Of a stretch of 64,000 bases of DNA, positions 1 through 9,607 are shown piece after piece. Position 1 is the stretch's first letter. Each line of letters begins with the position of its first letter. The translations under genes and the position numbers were made by a program. Under the pieces are notes generated by a model. That model had not been told where the DNA came from, searched no databases, and saw only the letters and a program-made list of their open reading frames with translations. The stretch spans positions 2,418,001-2,482,000 of the forward strand of contig NC_013943.1 of assembly GCF_000025725.1 (NCBI RefSeq), read 5' to 3'. This DNA is from Denitrovibrio acetiphilus DSM 12809. Its GTDB lineage: Bacteria; Chrysiogenota; Deferribacteres; Deferribacterales; Geovibrionaceae.

Positions 1-228
1 TTTCAGGATTCCTTTATCAAGAAGATCCTTGTAGATTTTTGCTGCGTTAGCATATTTGTCTTCCTGCCCGTCCGGCAGATCCATTGTCACAACGTTATGA
101 GGGCATTTTGCCTTCAATTTCTCTTTCATCTCAGGAGAGATTACATCATATGGAGGAGCAATAACATTTTTGAGAAGAACTTCCTCAAGATTGTATCTCA
201 CCCCAGCTAAAGGTCTTACTATAGACAC
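1..228 (-). CDS. DUF1015 family protein, N-terminal part (cut by window edge)
   Basis: Only the first 76 codons lie in the window; the frame is open to base 1. The start is a GTG at 226-228 behind a strong GGAGGAAG Shine-Dalgarno, just after the tyrS stop. The visible protein opens SIVRPLAGVRYN and contains APPYDVISPE and NVVTMDLPDG, which match the conserved N-terminus of DUF1015 proteins (soluble, about 400 residues, function not established). It is co-directional with tyrS, 13 bp downstream, so probably co-transcribed. Family assignment is fairly sure; no function is claimed. Confidence 0.8.
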   Translation of the reverse strand, partial: MSIVRPLAGVRYNLEEVLLKNVIAPPYDVISPEMKEKLKAKCPHNVVTMDLPDGQEDKYANAAKIYKDLLDKGILK

Positions 229-241
229 TTTCTTCCTCCGA

Positions 242-1450
242 TTAGCTTACTGTAAGCTTTGCGAACTTTCTTTTGCCTACTTTCAGGACATATTGCCCTG
301 CATGCAGACACTGGTCAATATCCTCTACTTTATCACCATCTATGTAAATTCCGCCCTGCTTGGCAAGCCTTCTGGCTTCGCTGTTGCTCGGCAGGAAGTT
401 TAAACCGTTCTTTGTTATAACGTCGATTAGTTTAACATCTGTTCCTATTTTATATTCAGGCATTTCGTCAGGATTTTCTCTTTTCGAAAATACCTGCTCA
501 AAGCCCTCTCTCGCTTCTTTTGCTGCCTCTTCTGAATGGAACCTTGCTACTATTTCCATCGCAAGTTCCTTTTTAACATCCATAGGATGCTTGCTTCCAT
601 CAGCGACAGACTGCTTAAGTATATTGATATCCTCAAGGCTTCTGTCAGAAAGGAGCAGGTAGTAGCGGAACATGAGCTCGTCCGTGATGGACATAACTTT
701 CCCGAACATGTCCTTTGGCGATTCTGTTATACCTATATAGTTACCGAGAGATTTTGACATCTTCTGTACGCCGTCAAGCCCTTCCAGAATAGGCATAGTA
801 AGCGCTATCTGCGGAGCCTGCCCATAGGCACGCTGCAAATCACGCCCAACCAGCAGGTTAAACTTCTGGTCAGTTCCGCCCATTTCCACATCACTTTTAA
901 GCGCCACAGAGTCATAACCCTGAATTAACGGATATATAAATTCGTGTATACTGATTGGTCTGTTCTCTTTATATCTTTTGGAGAAATCATCACGCTCAAG
1001 CATTCTCGCCACTGTATAGTGAGAGGTCAGCCTGATCATGTCAGAAGCTGACATATCTTTCATCCATACACTGTTAAATGCCACCTCAGTTTTTTCCGGG
1101 TCGAGTATCTTAAAAACCTGCTCTTTATATGTCTCAGCATTAGCAAGAACATCTTCTCTTGTCAGAGCTTTTCTTGTTTCATTTTTCCCGGAGGGGTCGC
1201 CTATCATTCCTGTAAAATCCCCGATAAGAAATATTATCTTATGACCAAGATCCTGAAAGTGTTTGAGTTTCTGAATGAGTACTGTATGCCCAAGATGGAG
1301 ATCAGGAGCTGTAGGGTCGAACCCTGCTTTCACTCGGAGCGGTGTATCTGTCTCATATGATTTAGTGAGTTTTTTAAGAAGATCCTCTTCAGAGATGATC
1401 TCCTCACACCCTCGTTTTAACTGTTCTAACTGCTCTTCTGGTTTTAGCAC
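242..1450 (-). CDS. tyrS: Tyrosyl-tRNA synthetase
   Basis: Class I aminoacyl-tRNA synthetase that charges tRNA-Tyr in the cytoplasm. The 402-residue protein has the HIGH-type motif as HLGH (about residue 52), followed by a [15 protein letters not shown] loop, the tyrosine-site segment [19 protein letters not shown], and KMSKS at about 230. A C-terminal S4 RNA-binding domain covers roughly 335-400. Length and signature fit the TyrZ-like branch (about 400 residues). ATG start with GGAGG upstream. A promoter is visible upstream, and DUF1015 follows closely. No T-box leader is present in the short upstream region. Confidence 0.97.
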   Translation of the reverse strand: MLKPEEQLEQLKRGCEEIISEEDLLKKLTKSYETDTPLRVKAGFDPTAPDLHLGHTVLIQKLKHFQDLGHKIIFLIGDFTGMIGDPSGKNETRKALTREDVLANAETYKEQVFKILDPEKTEVAFNSVWMKDMSASDMIRLTSHYTVARMLERDDFSKRYKENRPISIHEFIYPLIQGYDSVALKSDVEMGGTDQKFNLLVGRDLQRAYGQAPQIALTMPILEGLDGVQKMSKSLGNYIGITESPKDMFGKVMSITDELMFRYYLLLSDRSLEDINILKQSVADGSKHPMDVKKELAMEIVARFHSEEAAKEAREGFEQVFSKRENPDEMPEYKIGTDVKLIDVITKNGLNFLPSNSEARRLAKQGGIYIDGDKVEDIDQCLHAGQYVLKVGKRKFAKLTVS

Positions 1451-1502
1451 ATTGCCTCCATATAAATTACGCTTAACGCAATATCAAGCAAAATGTATGT
1501 AG

Positions 1503-1531
1503 TTTATATCTGATTATCTGACATTGTTCAA
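1503..1531 (-). promoter_or_regulatory. Probable sigma-70 promoter of tyrS
   Basis: On the minus strand TTGAAC (1526-1531) and TATAAA (1503-1508) are separated by 17 bp, placing transcription start about 45 nt before the tyrS ATG. The -35 box is part of a small dyad, GTTCA-AG-TGAAC (1526-1537). Prediction from consensus only. Confidence 0.5.
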
Positions 1532-1553
1532 GTGAACTGTTGTTTTTAGTATA

Positions 1554-2294
1554 CTATATCCCGTACAACAGCTTGTCCATAGTGGTTTCAAAGAAAAGAT
1601 AAATTAACGCAGCTGCGGAAATAAACGGACCAAACGGAATCATGATGTCCCTTTTGCGGGCAGCAAACTGCCATATAATTCCAATTACAGCCCCCATCAG
1701 AGCGCTTGCAAAAACAACAAAAAAGATAGACTTCACCCCAAGGAACGCACCGGCAACAGCCACAAGCTTTATATCGCCAAACCCCATCCCCTCGCGCTTA
1801 CGTATCAGCCTATAAAGAAGTGCAGGGATGAACAGTGCCATGAAGCCCACAGCAGCACCATAAACAGCAAAACGCACATCCTCCCTGACTATGTAGGCCA
1901 TAAGCAAAGCTCCGCCTATACCGAAAACGATAAGGCTGTCGGGTATTATACCGCATTCAAAGCTTTCTGTGTCTAAAGCTGAAAAAAGATCCGCCAGCCC
2001 CGCTGAAACCATCACAAGGATAAGGAGTACGGCATGAATAAACTGGGCTGTGAGACCAAACCTATAAAAGCTGTACCACACAAGAACACCTGTCAGTATC
2101 TCTGTTACAGGATACATAAAAGATATCTCTGAGCTACAGAAACGGCATCTTCCGCGCAGCAGAATCCAACTTATAACGGGTATATTATCATAAAAACGCA
2201 CTCTCTCACCACAGGATGTACAGTGGGAAGGAGGGCGTACTATTGAAAGATCTCTGGGAAGTCTGTATATAAGAACGTTCATGAAGCTCCCCAT
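1554..2294 (-). CDS. pilD: Prepilin peptidase (type IV leader peptidase, A24 family)
   Basis: Inner-membrane aspartic protease that cleaves and usually N-methylates type IV prepilin-like proteins. The 246-residue product shows GSFMNVLIYRLPRD at the N-terminus, two CxxC pairs (CTSC and CRFC) of the zinc-binding cytoplasmic domain, the first catalytic region ADLFSALDTESFECGIIPD, and the second catalytic motif GFGDIKL. Several hydrophobic membrane segments follow. The first ATG leaves the usual first membrane helix short; the frame stays open upstream to 2352 and encodes ILHLYALCLGLC, but holds no ATG, GTG or TTG. The real start may therefore be a non-canonical codon. No pilin genes are nearby. 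Confidence 0.93.
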   Translation of the reverse strand: MGSFMNVLIYRLPRDLSIVRPPSHCTSCGERVRFYDNIPVISWILLRGRCRFCSSEISFMYPVTEILTGVLVWYSFYRFGLTAQFIHAVLLILVMVSAGLADLFSALDTESFECGIIPDSLIVFGIGGALLMAYIVREDVRFAVYGAAVGFMALFIPALLYRLIRKREGMGFGDIKLVAVAGAFLGVKSIFFVVFASALMGAVIGIIWQFAARKRDIMIPFGPFISAAALIYLFFETTMDKLLYGI

Positions 2295-2348
2295 ACAGAG
2301 CCCCAGACAAAGCGCATAAAGATGAAGTATTATATCACACCGCCGAAA

Positions 2349-2819
2349 TTATCTGCCGTTCTCTTCCAGAGCAACTTCGATAACGAAGACATCGTCACCG
2401 ACCTTAAACGTCATGCCTATACACTGGACATTACGCTGTTTTCCGACCATATGGTTTTTCCCAACGACAACGTTTGGAATAGAAATTTTAAAACGGATCC
2501 CCTTGTTTGAGAAAACCTGTTTGGCACCGCCTGCAATCATGTTGAGAATCTCACCAATGGCATCCATGACATCTTCGTCCATCTCAGTTTTCTTCTCACC
2601 TAGAAAGTTCTCAAGCACCTTAAAAGCAAGGCGTTCCGTCATGCTGATCACAACAAAACCTGAAGCCTGTCCGGCAAGTCCTATTACGCCTGAAATGTCA
2701 TAAGGAAGTTTTTCGTCTGATTTAAGATAGAGCTGTCCGCGTTCCGGTTCAATGCCCACCATAGTTTTAAAAACTTCACTGGTGGAGGTTATGAACGGGT
2801 TAATGTAATCTGCTTTCAT
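2349..2819 (-). CDS. cheX: CheX-like CheY-P phosphatase
   Basis: Cytoplasmic chemotaxis protein of the CheC/CheX/FliY phosphatase group, which dephosphorylates CheY-P. The 156-residue protein has the active-site signature EILNMIAGGAK (about residues 90-100: acidic residue, Asn two turns later, then the GGAK turn) and the typical N-terminus KADYINPFITST. A C-terminal FVIEVAL strand closes the fold. It sits 4 bp after lpxI and before the prepilin peptidase, away from other chemotaxis genes, so the location is incidental. The assignment rests on the signature and length. Confidence 0.88.
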   Translation of the reverse strand: MKADYINPFITSTSEVFKTMVGIEPERGQLYLKSDEKLPYDISGVIGLAGQASGFVVISMTERLAFKVLENFLGEKKTEMDEDVMDAIGEILNMIAGGAKQVFSNKGIRFKISIPNVVVGKNHMVGKQRNVQCIGMTFKVGDDVFVIEVALEENGR

Positions 2820-2823
2820 AGTT

Positions 2824-3621
2824 TTATACAGCCAAAAAGATTAATTTGTTTTCATCGGCGTATCTGACGCAGGAATCAACATCTACGACAAATGTTGTAC
2901 CCGCCTCCACCGCAATAACTTTCCCGTTATTATCAGCTATATTTTTTAAGGTGTCAACACCCACAGTTGGAATATCAAACCTTTTATCCTGTGAAGGTTT
3001 AGCACATTTGACAATAACTGCACCCTTACCGGCAAGACTACACCCTCTGACAACAGCCTTGTCTGTGCCCTCGATAGCTTCAAGAGCCATGACAGCTTTG
3101 TTCTTCACTACAACAGTCTGTCCGATGTCAAGTCTGCCAAGTTCTCTTGCGACTTCAAGACCAAACTCTATATCTTCCATCTGAACCTTAGAGGGCTTCT
3201 TTTTGCTGTAAATCCCTTTCCCGAGATACAGGGGATAAAGAGCCTCTGACTGCTCCATGACCTCTATCCCGTTAGCGTTCAGTTCGTGACAGATAACATC
3301 CATAATAGTATCATCTTTTCTGTTCGGGAGAGTTGCGAGCAGCTTCATAGCCGTGAGATCAAATTTAAGGTCTGAAAAAAGAAGGGACTTGTTCACCTTT
3401 CCGGCAAACAAGACCCTGTCCGAGTTATTATTTTTAAGAAGTTTGATTATTTTGCCCACCTGAGTGACACTTACTTTTTCCACCGTAACACCTAGCGAGC
3501 CCAGATCAGCAGTAACCTCTTCGTAAAGAGCTATTATGACAAGTTCATGTCCGTCTTTGATCAGGTTTTTTGCTGCGATAAGCGGAAGTTCACCATAACC
3601 GGCGATGAGCCCTATACTCAA
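2824..3621 (-). CDS. lpxI: UDP-2,3-diacylglucosamine pyrophosphatase LpxI
   Basis: Makes lipid X from UDP-2,3-diacylglucosamine, the LpxH-replacing step of lipid A synthesis. The 265-residue protein opens with IGLIAGYGELPL and has the conserved GVDTLKN segment (about 223), which holds the catalytic aspartate of the family. The start is TTG at 3619-3621, overlapping the TGA of the upstream oxidoreductase (TTGA), with GAGG upstream, so translation is probably coupled. No lpxH-like gene or lpxB is in the window. Confidence 0.94.
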   Translation of the reverse strand: MSIGLIAGYGELPLIAAKNLIKDGHELVIIALYEEVTADLGSLGVTVEKVSVTQVGKIIKLLKNNNSDRVLFAGKVNKSLLFSDLKFDLTAMKLLATLPNRKDDTIMDVICHELNANGIEVMEQSEALYPLYLGKGIYSKKKPSKVQMEDIEFGLEVARELGRLDIGQTVVVKNKAVMALEAIEGTDKAVVRGCSLAGKGAVIVKCAKPSQDKRFDIPTVGVDTLKNIADNNGKVIAVEAGTTFVVDVDSCVRYADENKLIFLAV

Positions 3622-4595
3622 ACTTTAACCTCGATTTTATTCCCGTTGGCGCCTGTGAGGAGTTCGTCGACCTTCAGCGCAACTTTCAGGGAGCGGAGTT
3701 CGTGCTCCACAGTGACATTTCTGCACTGCTTGCCTGTTACACAGTCGAGGAAATGCTTAATCTCCATTTTAAGGGGGTTGTCTTTGTAAACAAAGAGTTT
3801 TTCATAGCTGTATTCATTCTTATACTTCAGCTCTTTAATCCCTAACTCTTTCCCCTCTTTTGCTTCGCGATAGATATTAATATCCTGTGTTGTGTAATCA
3901 AGATAGATGAACGCACCCTTCTGAGAAATGCTCATTGTTCTGTCTTTCTTCTGGGTGACACGGCTCACAAGAATATTTGCAACACAATTATCCTCAAACT
4001 GAATAGTAACTGTGGCAAAATCAGGCAGAGGCGAATAAACACAATTGCCATGAGCCTGAATACTGGTTATATTTTTGTTCACCATGTTCAGAATGATATC
4101 AATATCATGTATCATAAGATCCAGAACGATGGAGTCATTTTTAAAATTTGGGTTGTAAGGTCCGACACGCCTTGATTCGATCAGATACGGATCATCAGTA
4201 ATATTGTCCAGCTCCTGAACAGCACCGTTAAAACGCTCAACATGTCCTATCTGCAAAACAAGCTTTTTCTTTTCTGCAATATCGAAAAGCTCCGTAGCTT
4301 GTTCTATATTAGTTGTGATGGGTTTTTCCACCAGAACGTGTTTCCCGCTCTCCAGACATTTTTTAGCAATTTCGTAATGATGCTTTGTAGGAGCTGCGAC
4401 TGTGACAGCCTCAACCTTACTAAGCATTTCATTAAAATCACCTGTTGTCTGATAGTTATAACTTTTAGCCACAGCATCTCTTACACTGCTGTCAGCATCA
4501 CAGAGCATCTGGAGGTCAGATTCCGCCATCTCATCATTAAGGTTCAGATGATAGCGCCCCATTCTTCCAAGCCCGATAATCCCCGTTTTAACCAT
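3618..4595 (-). CDS. Gfo/Idh/MocA oxidoreductase, possibly UDP-GlcNAc 3-dehydrogenase (GnnA-like)
   Basis: NAD(P)-binding sugar oxidoreductase of 325 residues. The Rossmann start is TGIIGLGRMGRYH; the EKPI motif (about 92) carries the family's lysine; IGHVERFNGAV and DLMIHDIDI are typical of the branch that includes UDP-GlcNAc 3-dehydrogenases. It lies between lpxA and lpxI and overlaps lpxI by 4 bp, so a role in lipid A or its nucleotide-sugar precursor is likely. In species with GnnA/GnnB the product feeds an aminotransferase to give UDP-GlcNAc3N; no such aminotransferase is visible here. Family certain, substrate inferred. Confidence 0.85.
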   Translation of the reverse strand: MVKTGIIGLGRMGRYHLNLNDEMAESDLQMLCDADSSVRDAVAKSYNYQTTGDFNEMLSKVEAVTVAAPTKHHYEIAKKCLESGKHVLVEKPITTNIEQATELFDIAEKKKLVLQIGHVERFNGAVQELDNITDDPYLIESRRVGPYNPNFKNDSIVLDLMIHDIDIILNMVNKNITSIQAHGNCVYSPLPDFATVTIQFEDNCVANILVSRVTQKKDRTMSISQKGAFIYLDYTTQDINIYREAKEGKELGIKELKYKNEYSYEKLFVYKDNPLKMEIKHFLDCVTGKQCRNVTVEHELRSLKVALKVDELLTGANGNKIEVKV

Positions 4596-4601
4596 AAATA
4601 A

Positions 4602-5375
4602 TCATCTCCTGGTAAAACCTCTTTTACTGTCTTTTAAGAAATCAATGAATATTTTAACTTCTTCAAACTGCTCCAGTTCCGCAAGTTTATCCGGCACATC
4701 AGCAAGTTTTATTTTTAAATCTCTAAGTATCGCCATCGCTCTTTTAAGCTCAAGTCTCGCATCAGGTTTAACACCGCGTCTCTTCAAACCAACAACATTG
4801 AGACCTTCTATTCTGGCAGGGATACCAACAGCCATACAGAAGGGTGGAATATCTTTCGATACATTCACACGTGCTCCCAGCATAGCCCCTGTTCCTATTC
4901 TCGTAAACTGGTGACAGCCGGCATAACCGCCTGCAACAACATTTGAGCCGACATGGCAGTGCCCCCCGAAAGAGACATAGTTTGTCAGCGTAATATTATT
5001 TCCGAGTTTGCAGTCGTGACCAATGTGGGCATACGCCATAATAAAGCAGTCATCCCCGACAACGGTTTCCCATACATCTTCTTTTGTGCTTGCCCGGTGG
5101 ATGGTGGCAAATTCACGTATCACGCAGTTCTTGCCTATTATGAGCTTTGTATCTTCGCCACGGAAGCTGTAATCCTGCGGGGCGCCGCCAATATGAGCAT
5201 TAGGGCTCAAGACAGTTCCGTCCCCTATTGTTGTATTACTCTCAACAACAGCATTATAACCAATCTGAACATTTTCGCCTATGACACAATTCTTACCGAT
5301 ATATGCTCCGGCAGCTATCTCTGCTGAGTCTGCAATTTCGCAGCTGGGGTCAATTATTGCGCCTTTATTTATCAT
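4602..5375 (-). CDS. lpxA: Acyl-ACP:UDP-GlcNAc O-acyltransferase LpxA
   Basis: First acyltransferase of lipid A synthesis, a cytoplasmic trimer with a left-handed beta helix. The 257-residue protein (family usual about 260) shows hexapeptide repeats from residue 10 to about 185 and the catalytic-histidine segment FIMAYAHIGHDCKLGNN (about 115-130). The signature IGGAPQDYSFRGEDTKL is typical of LpxA rather than LpxD. Whether the substrate is GlcNAc or GlcNAc3N cannot be read from sequence alone; the neighbouring oxidoreductase makes the question relevant. ATG start behind GGAG, 4 bp after fabZ. Confidence 0.97.
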   Translation of the reverse strand: MINKGAIIDPSCEIADSAEIAAGAYIGKNCVIGENVQIGYNAVVESNTTIGDGTVLSPNAHIGGAPQDYSFRGEDTKLIIGKNCVIREFATIHRASTKEDVWETVVGDDCFIMAYAHIGHDCKLGNNITLTNYVSFGGHCHVGSNVVAGGYAGCHQFTRIGTGAMLGARVNVSKDIPPFCMAVGIPARIEGLNVVGLKRRGVKPDARLELKRAMAILRDLKIKLADVPDKLAELEQFEEVKIFIDFLKDSKRGFTRR

Positions 5376-5379
5376 AAAA

Positions 5380-5817
5380 TTACTCCGGGACAGTCATCAT
5401 GGCAGTCAGTTCACCTTCACAGGCGAGCTGTCCGTCAACAAATGCTTCCCCTTTAGCTTTTACTATTTTTCCTTTCTTTCTGATAATGGTAACAACCATC
5501 TCGAGCTGATCACCGGGAACAACCTGTTTACGAAACTTGACACCGTCAACTCCCATAAAGAGCGTGAGCATGTTCTCAGGTGCATCCTCGCCTGATGTTG
5601 AAATAGTATGTATGCCTGCACACTGAGCAAGAGCCTCAACTATAAGAACGCCCGGCATCACAGGGTGACCGGGAAAGTGACCCTGAAAAAACGGTTCATT
5701 CATAGATACATTTTTTACAGCACGGATTTTATCCGGAGTTATCTCAAGAACACGATCCACAAGCAGAAATGGAAATCTGTGCGGAAGTATTTTCATTATT
5801 TCTTTAATATCAAGCAT
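5380..5817 (-). CDS. fabZ: (3R)-hydroxyacyl-ACP dehydratase FabZ
   Basis: Dehydrates beta-hydroxyacyl-ACP in fatty acid synthesis and competes with LpxA/LpxD for the same substrates. The 145-residue hot-dog protein has [13 protein letters not shown] at the N-terminus and [20 protein letters not shown], which contains the catalytic His and Glu. Its ATG lies inside the end of lpxD (8-bp overlap, DKDA stop region), and GGAG is present upstream. The lpxD-fabZ-lpxA order is the conserved one. Confidence 0.97.
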   Translation of the reverse strand: MLDIKEIMKILPHRFPFLLVDRVLEITPDKIRAVKNVSMNEPFFQGHFPGHPVMPGVLIVEALAQCAGIHTISTSGEDAPENMLTLFMGVDGVKFRKQVVPGDQLEMVVTIIRKKGKIVKAKGEAFVDGQLACEGELTAMMTVPE

Positions 5818-6811
5818 CTTTATCTTTCTCCAGATCTTTGATTCGTTTTACGATATTCGGCAGGTCTCTGACGTATGCGATCTCCCGCATCCAGCCTTTC
5901 CTGCTAGTAACCGGAATTCCGGCATATATACCGGGTTTATCTATATCGCTCATCACACCAGCCATAGCCGCCAGCATAACCTTAGAACAGATATTAACAT
6001 GATCACTAACGCCTGCTCTGGCTCCTATCATAACATAATCTCCCGTGGTGGAGCTTCCGGCAATTGCGGCCTGCCCTGTGAGTATATTATGCTTACCAAG
6101 TTTAACATTATGAGCAACCTGAACCTGATTATCAATCTTCGTCCCTTCGCCGACAACAGTGTTATCAAACTTGCCTCTGTCAACACAGCTGCCTGAGCCT
6201 ATTTCGACATCATTCTCAAGTATGACCGACCCGATGTGAGGTATTTTTACGTTGCGCCCATGCTTCTGGTAGTATCCAAAACCGTCTCCGCCTATTACAG
6301 CACTGGAATGGACTATAACTCTATCTTTTAATCTGCATCCGTCATAAATTGTAGCATTAGGGTAAACTATGCAGCCAGAACCGATCTCGACATCTTCACC
6401 AATCACTGCTCCGGCATGGATCTCTGTCCCTTCACCGATCTTTGCTCTGCTGCCTATATAGGCAAATGCATCTACAAAGACATTTTCACAAATAATTGCA
6501 CTGTCGGCAACATACGCAGCGGGATTAACACCGTCTCTGTGCTTTTTCGGATAAAGTGCGTTTACGGCAGCCACAAGGGCAAGCTCTGCATCATCCGCAA
6601 AAAGATATGTCTTTCCTGCCGGAACATCTGCCCCCTTTTTAGCAAGAAAAGCCGCGGCAGAAGAAGAATATATATCTTCAGGTATTTTATTACCTAGTAT
6701 CGCAACAAGACTGCCTTCACTGATATTTTCTATAGATGAAAATGAAGATATTTCTACATCTTCACCATTAAGCTCAGCACCAATGAGCGCAGCAAGCTCT
6801 GACGCTTTCAT
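5810..6811 (-). CDS. lpxD: UDP-3-O-acylglucosamine N-acyltransferase LpxD
   Basis: Adds the N-linked acyl chain in lipid A synthesis. The 333-residue protein has the N-terminal uridine-binding domain (residues 1 to about 100, starting [15 protein letters not shown]), a long left-handed beta-helix of hexapeptide repeats, and the active-site histidine in [14 protein letters not shown] (about 235). Overlaps: its ATG shares a base with the ompH stop (TAATG) and its end overlaps fabZ, indicating tight operon coupling. Confidence 0.97.
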   Translation of the reverse strand: MKASELAALIGAELNGEDVEISSFSSIENISEGSLVAILGNKIPEDIYSSSAAAFLAKKGADVPAGKTYLFADDAELALVAAVNALYPKKHRDGVNPAAYVADSAIICENVFVDAFAYIGSRAKIGEGTEIHAGAVIGEDVEIGSGCIVYPNATIYDGCRLKDRVIVHSSAVIGGDGFGYYQKHGRNVKIPHIGSVILENDVEIGSGSCVDRGKFDNTVVGEGTKIDNQVQVAHNVKLGKHNILTGQAAIAGSSTTGDYVMIGARAGVSDHVNICSKVMLAAMAGVMSDIDKPGIYAGIPVTSRKGWMREIAYVRDLPNIVKRIKDLEKDKDA

Positions 6812-7326
6812 TATTTTCCTTGTTTAAAAACGTTATCGTATCTTTTGATTACATTGTCTGTAATGTTAACGCTATCCGCCATATAAAGAACAGCAGAGTT
6901 CTGAACTTCGAGTATAACTTCATACCCAAGCTCTTTTCCGAGATCAGTGACTATCTTCATAACTTCATCCTGAACCCTTTTAAGGTGTCTCATCTCAAGT
7001 CTTTTGAGTTCTTTTGAATAGTCCTCTTTTGCTGTGTTGAAGTTTCTTATCTCACGCTGAATTTCAGTTCTCTTCTTCTCTTTTGTATCTTCTTTATAAA
7101 TGCTCTCTTTCTGAGTATATTCGTCCTGCATATTTTTAATTTTATCACCCAGTGTCTGAAGCTTTTTATCATAATCATCTGCCTGTGTTTGCAGTTTGTT
7201 GTAAACTTCCTTACCTGATTCTGACTGCTTAAGCACCTGCTGGAAATCCAAAACACCTATTTTAGCAAATGCATTTGCGGAAAAAGCTACCATTATCACC
7301 ATTACAAGTATTGAAACGCGTCTCAT
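6811..7326 (-). CDS. skp: OmpH/Skp-family periplasmic chaperone
   Basis: Periplasmic holdase for unfolded outer-membrane proteins. The 171-residue precursor has a signal peptide ([20 protein letters not shown], cleavage near residue 21), then [14 protein letters not shown], typical of the family, and a long charged coiled coil (about 40-125) forming the tentacles. It sits between bamA and lpxD as in many Gram-negatives, 40 bp after bamA. Confidence 0.93.
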   Translation of the reverse strand: MRRVSILVMVIMVAFSANAFAKIGVLDFQQVLKQSESGKEVYNKLQTQADDYDKKLQTLGDKIKNMQDEYTQKESIYKEDTKEKKRTEIQREIRNFNTAKEDYSKELKRLEMRHLKRVQDEVMKIVTDLGKELGYEVILEVQNSAVLYMADSVNITDNVIKRYDNVFKQGK

Positions 7327-7366
7327 TAAGTCCTCCTGTATAAAATATACATTTATTATTTATTTC

Positions 7367-9607
7367 TTAGAACATACCGCCGATGGAAAACTCCCATTTA
7401 CCACTGGGGTCTTCACCGTTAGGATCGTCAACTGGCACACCATACTCCAGCCTGAGGGGGCCGACAGGGCTGTACCATCTGAAACCGGCTCCATATGATT
7501 TATAAACATCACCGCTAAGGAACTGCTCGTTGCTGGTAAGCGATTGAGCCGCATCAATAAAAAATACGCCCATTAGCTGTGCACTCTCCACAACAGGAAA
7601 GATCACCTCAAGGTTCATCTGATCGTACTTCACACCACCCAGCCTGTCTCCATCTTCATCCAGAGGGGAGACATCGCCATAGTCGTACCCCCGGACACTA
7701 TACATGCCACCAAGTCTGTAACGCTCTGCCACAGGTACATCTTTTCCACCGTATGCCTCAACCTGACCGCCTTCAAAGTTACCCATGAAAACAAATTTCC
7801 AGAAAAGAGGGATATAGTGGGTGTATGACAGCCCTATTTTTACAAAGTCATTATCACCGCCGAAAATACCGCCGGCTATTTTGCTATATACAACAGCTTT
7901 ATTACCTGCCGTAGGGTTCTGAGGGTGATTCAGTGTTGTCCACCGGAGAGTCGGTGTCAAACTTATCGTTGTAGACTCCCCCTCCTGTTCCCAGACTATT
8001 TTTGCGGCATCTTCATCTATATCATTAATGTCTATTACTTCGTAGCGCAGCCTGTAGTTTGCGTACAGTTTGCGTTTAATAAGCTGATGCCCAAGGCTTA
8101 CCGCAGCTCCCATGGACTCTTTATCATATTCGTAATAACTTCTGTCTGTTTTAAAAAGATCAAAACCAAGGCTGTACGGTCTGTCAAACAGCCAGGGGTT
8201 TGTTATGCTGAAAGTGTAGTCAGCTTTCTTTTCAGAGAATTCCGCTTTGAGTGTGGTCTGATATCCCATCCCGAACAGGTTCTTCTGCGTAAGGGAAACC
8301 ATACCTGTCACAGCATCAACTGTCGAGTATCCGGCACCAATGCTGAACATACCTGTCATTTTATCTGTAACATCCACATCAAGATCAACTTTATCGCTGG
8401 CAACGGGTGTCTCCGACAAACGGACTTCACCAAAATAATCGGTAAATTCCAGATGATTCTTTGACGCTGTAATAAGTGAACTGCTGTAGAGGTCTCCCTC
8501 TGTTAGATCAAACTCACGTCTTATAACCCTGTCTCTCGATTTCGTGTTACCACGGATATTGATTCTGTTGATATAGACGAGCTGATTCTCTTCTATCTGG
8601 TATTTAACTGAAACAGTCTGAGACTCATCATTAAGGATTGTAACAGGATTTACGTTTGCATAGGCGTATCCGATATCTGTGAATTTCGCAGTGACTCTTT
8701 TAACATCATCCTGAAATTCTTCAACGTTAAACCAATCCCCTGTTTTCAGCTTCGTAGTCTCACGGAGAGCGTCAGCCTCGACAGATTTATACCCCTCAAA
8801 CTCGACTTCGGCTACTTTGAACCTCAGCCCCTCTTCTATGACTATAGTCAGAACAATCTTCTTCTTATCCTCAGAAAGCTCAATCCTCGGCTCGCCGACC
8901 TGTATTTTGGCATACCCTTCACGGAGATACATAGCCTTTATCTTTTCCATATCGACGGCAAGCTCTGTCTTTTTAAGCTTTCCGCTTCCGGTAAAGAAAG
9001 ACCAGAAGCCCTTTTCAGAAGTTTCTATCTCTTTCAGGATTTCCTTTCTTTTAAAGTGATTATTCCCAACGACATTAATTTGAGTAATTTTAGCCTCGAC
9101 ACCTTCGTTAATAAGGTAAACGACATCAACAGAGTTATTCCCTCTGTCTTCTATCTCGGCTGTTATATCTACAGAGTAGAATTTTTCATCATGATATTTG
9201 TCTTCGACTATTTTCAGGTTTGTTTCAACTTTTCTGCTGTCAATAACCTGTCCGGTCATCGGCACAAGTATTTCGTTAAGAACACTGGTCTTCAGCTCAA
9301 CGTTACCGTTAAAAATAACCCTGTTAACATATGGTTTTTCTTTAACAACATAGGCAAGAATAAGCCTGTCGTCGCTGAGCCTCATGTCAACTTTAACATC
9401 TGTGATGATATCTGCGCTGAAAAGATTTTTAATACTGTTATCGATGTCTGCTAAACTGAACTCATCCCCGGGATTTACGGTATATTTCAGAATAGTATTT
9501 GTGGGTACCCTTCTGTTCCCCTCCACAACGACATCATCGATTGTTGCGGCATAAGAATTAACCGCGAATAGAATTATCAGTGCAATAAAAAAAAAATACT
9601 TTTTCAT
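7367..9607 (-). CDS. bamA: Outer membrane protein assembly factor BamA
   Basis: Omp85 insertase that folds beta-barrel proteins into the outer membrane. The 746-residue precursor has a signal peptide (cleavage after NSYA, about 20), five POTRA-type repeats to about residue 410, and a 16-strand barrel containing the conserved VRGYDYGD loop (about 625). It ends in phenylalanine (IGGMF), the expected C-terminal sorting residue. The ATG overlaps the hisG stop by 4 bp (ATGA). No lipoprotein partners of the BAM complex are adjacent. Confidence 0.96.
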   Translation of the reverse strand: MKKYFFFIALIILFAVNSYAATIDDVVVEGNRRVPTNTILKYTVNPGDEFSLADIDNSIKNLFSADIITDVKVDMRLSDDRLILAYVVKEKPYVNRVIFNGNVELKTSVLNEILVPMTGQVIDSRKVETNLKIVEDKYHDEKFYSVDITAEIEDRGNNSVDVVYLINEGVEAKITQINVVGNNHFKRKEILKEIETSEKGFWSFFTGSGKLKKTELAVDMEKIKAMYLREGYAKIQVGEPRIELSEDKKKIVLTIVIEEGLRFKVAEVEFEGYKSVEADALRETTKLKTGDWFNVEEFQDDVKRVTAKFTDIGYAYANVNPVTILNDESQTVSVKYQIEENQLVYINRINIRGNTKSRDRVIRREFDLTEGDLYSSSLITASKNHLEFTDYFGEVRLSETPVASDKVDLDVDVTDKMTGMFSIGAGYSTVDAVTGMVSLTQKNLFGMGYQTTLKAEFSEKKADYTFSITNPWLFDRPYSLGFDLFKTDRSYYEYDKESMGAAVSLGHQLIKRKLYANYRLRYEVIDINDIDEDAAKIVWEQEGESTTISLTPTLRWTTLNHPQNPTAGNKAVVYSKIAGGIFGGDNDFVKIGLSYTHYIPLFWKFVFMGNFEGGQVEAYGGKDVPVAERYRLGGMYSVRGYDYGDVSPLDEDGDRLGGVKYDQMNLEVIFPVVESAQLMGVFFIDAAQSLTSNEQFLSGDVYKSYGAGFRWYSPVGPLRLEYGVPVDDPNGEDPSGKWEFSIGGMF

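Noticed and set aside
1451-1553. T-box riboswitch before tyrS
   Set aside because: The predicted leader is only about 45 nt and lacks the T-box sequence and stem I specifier structure.
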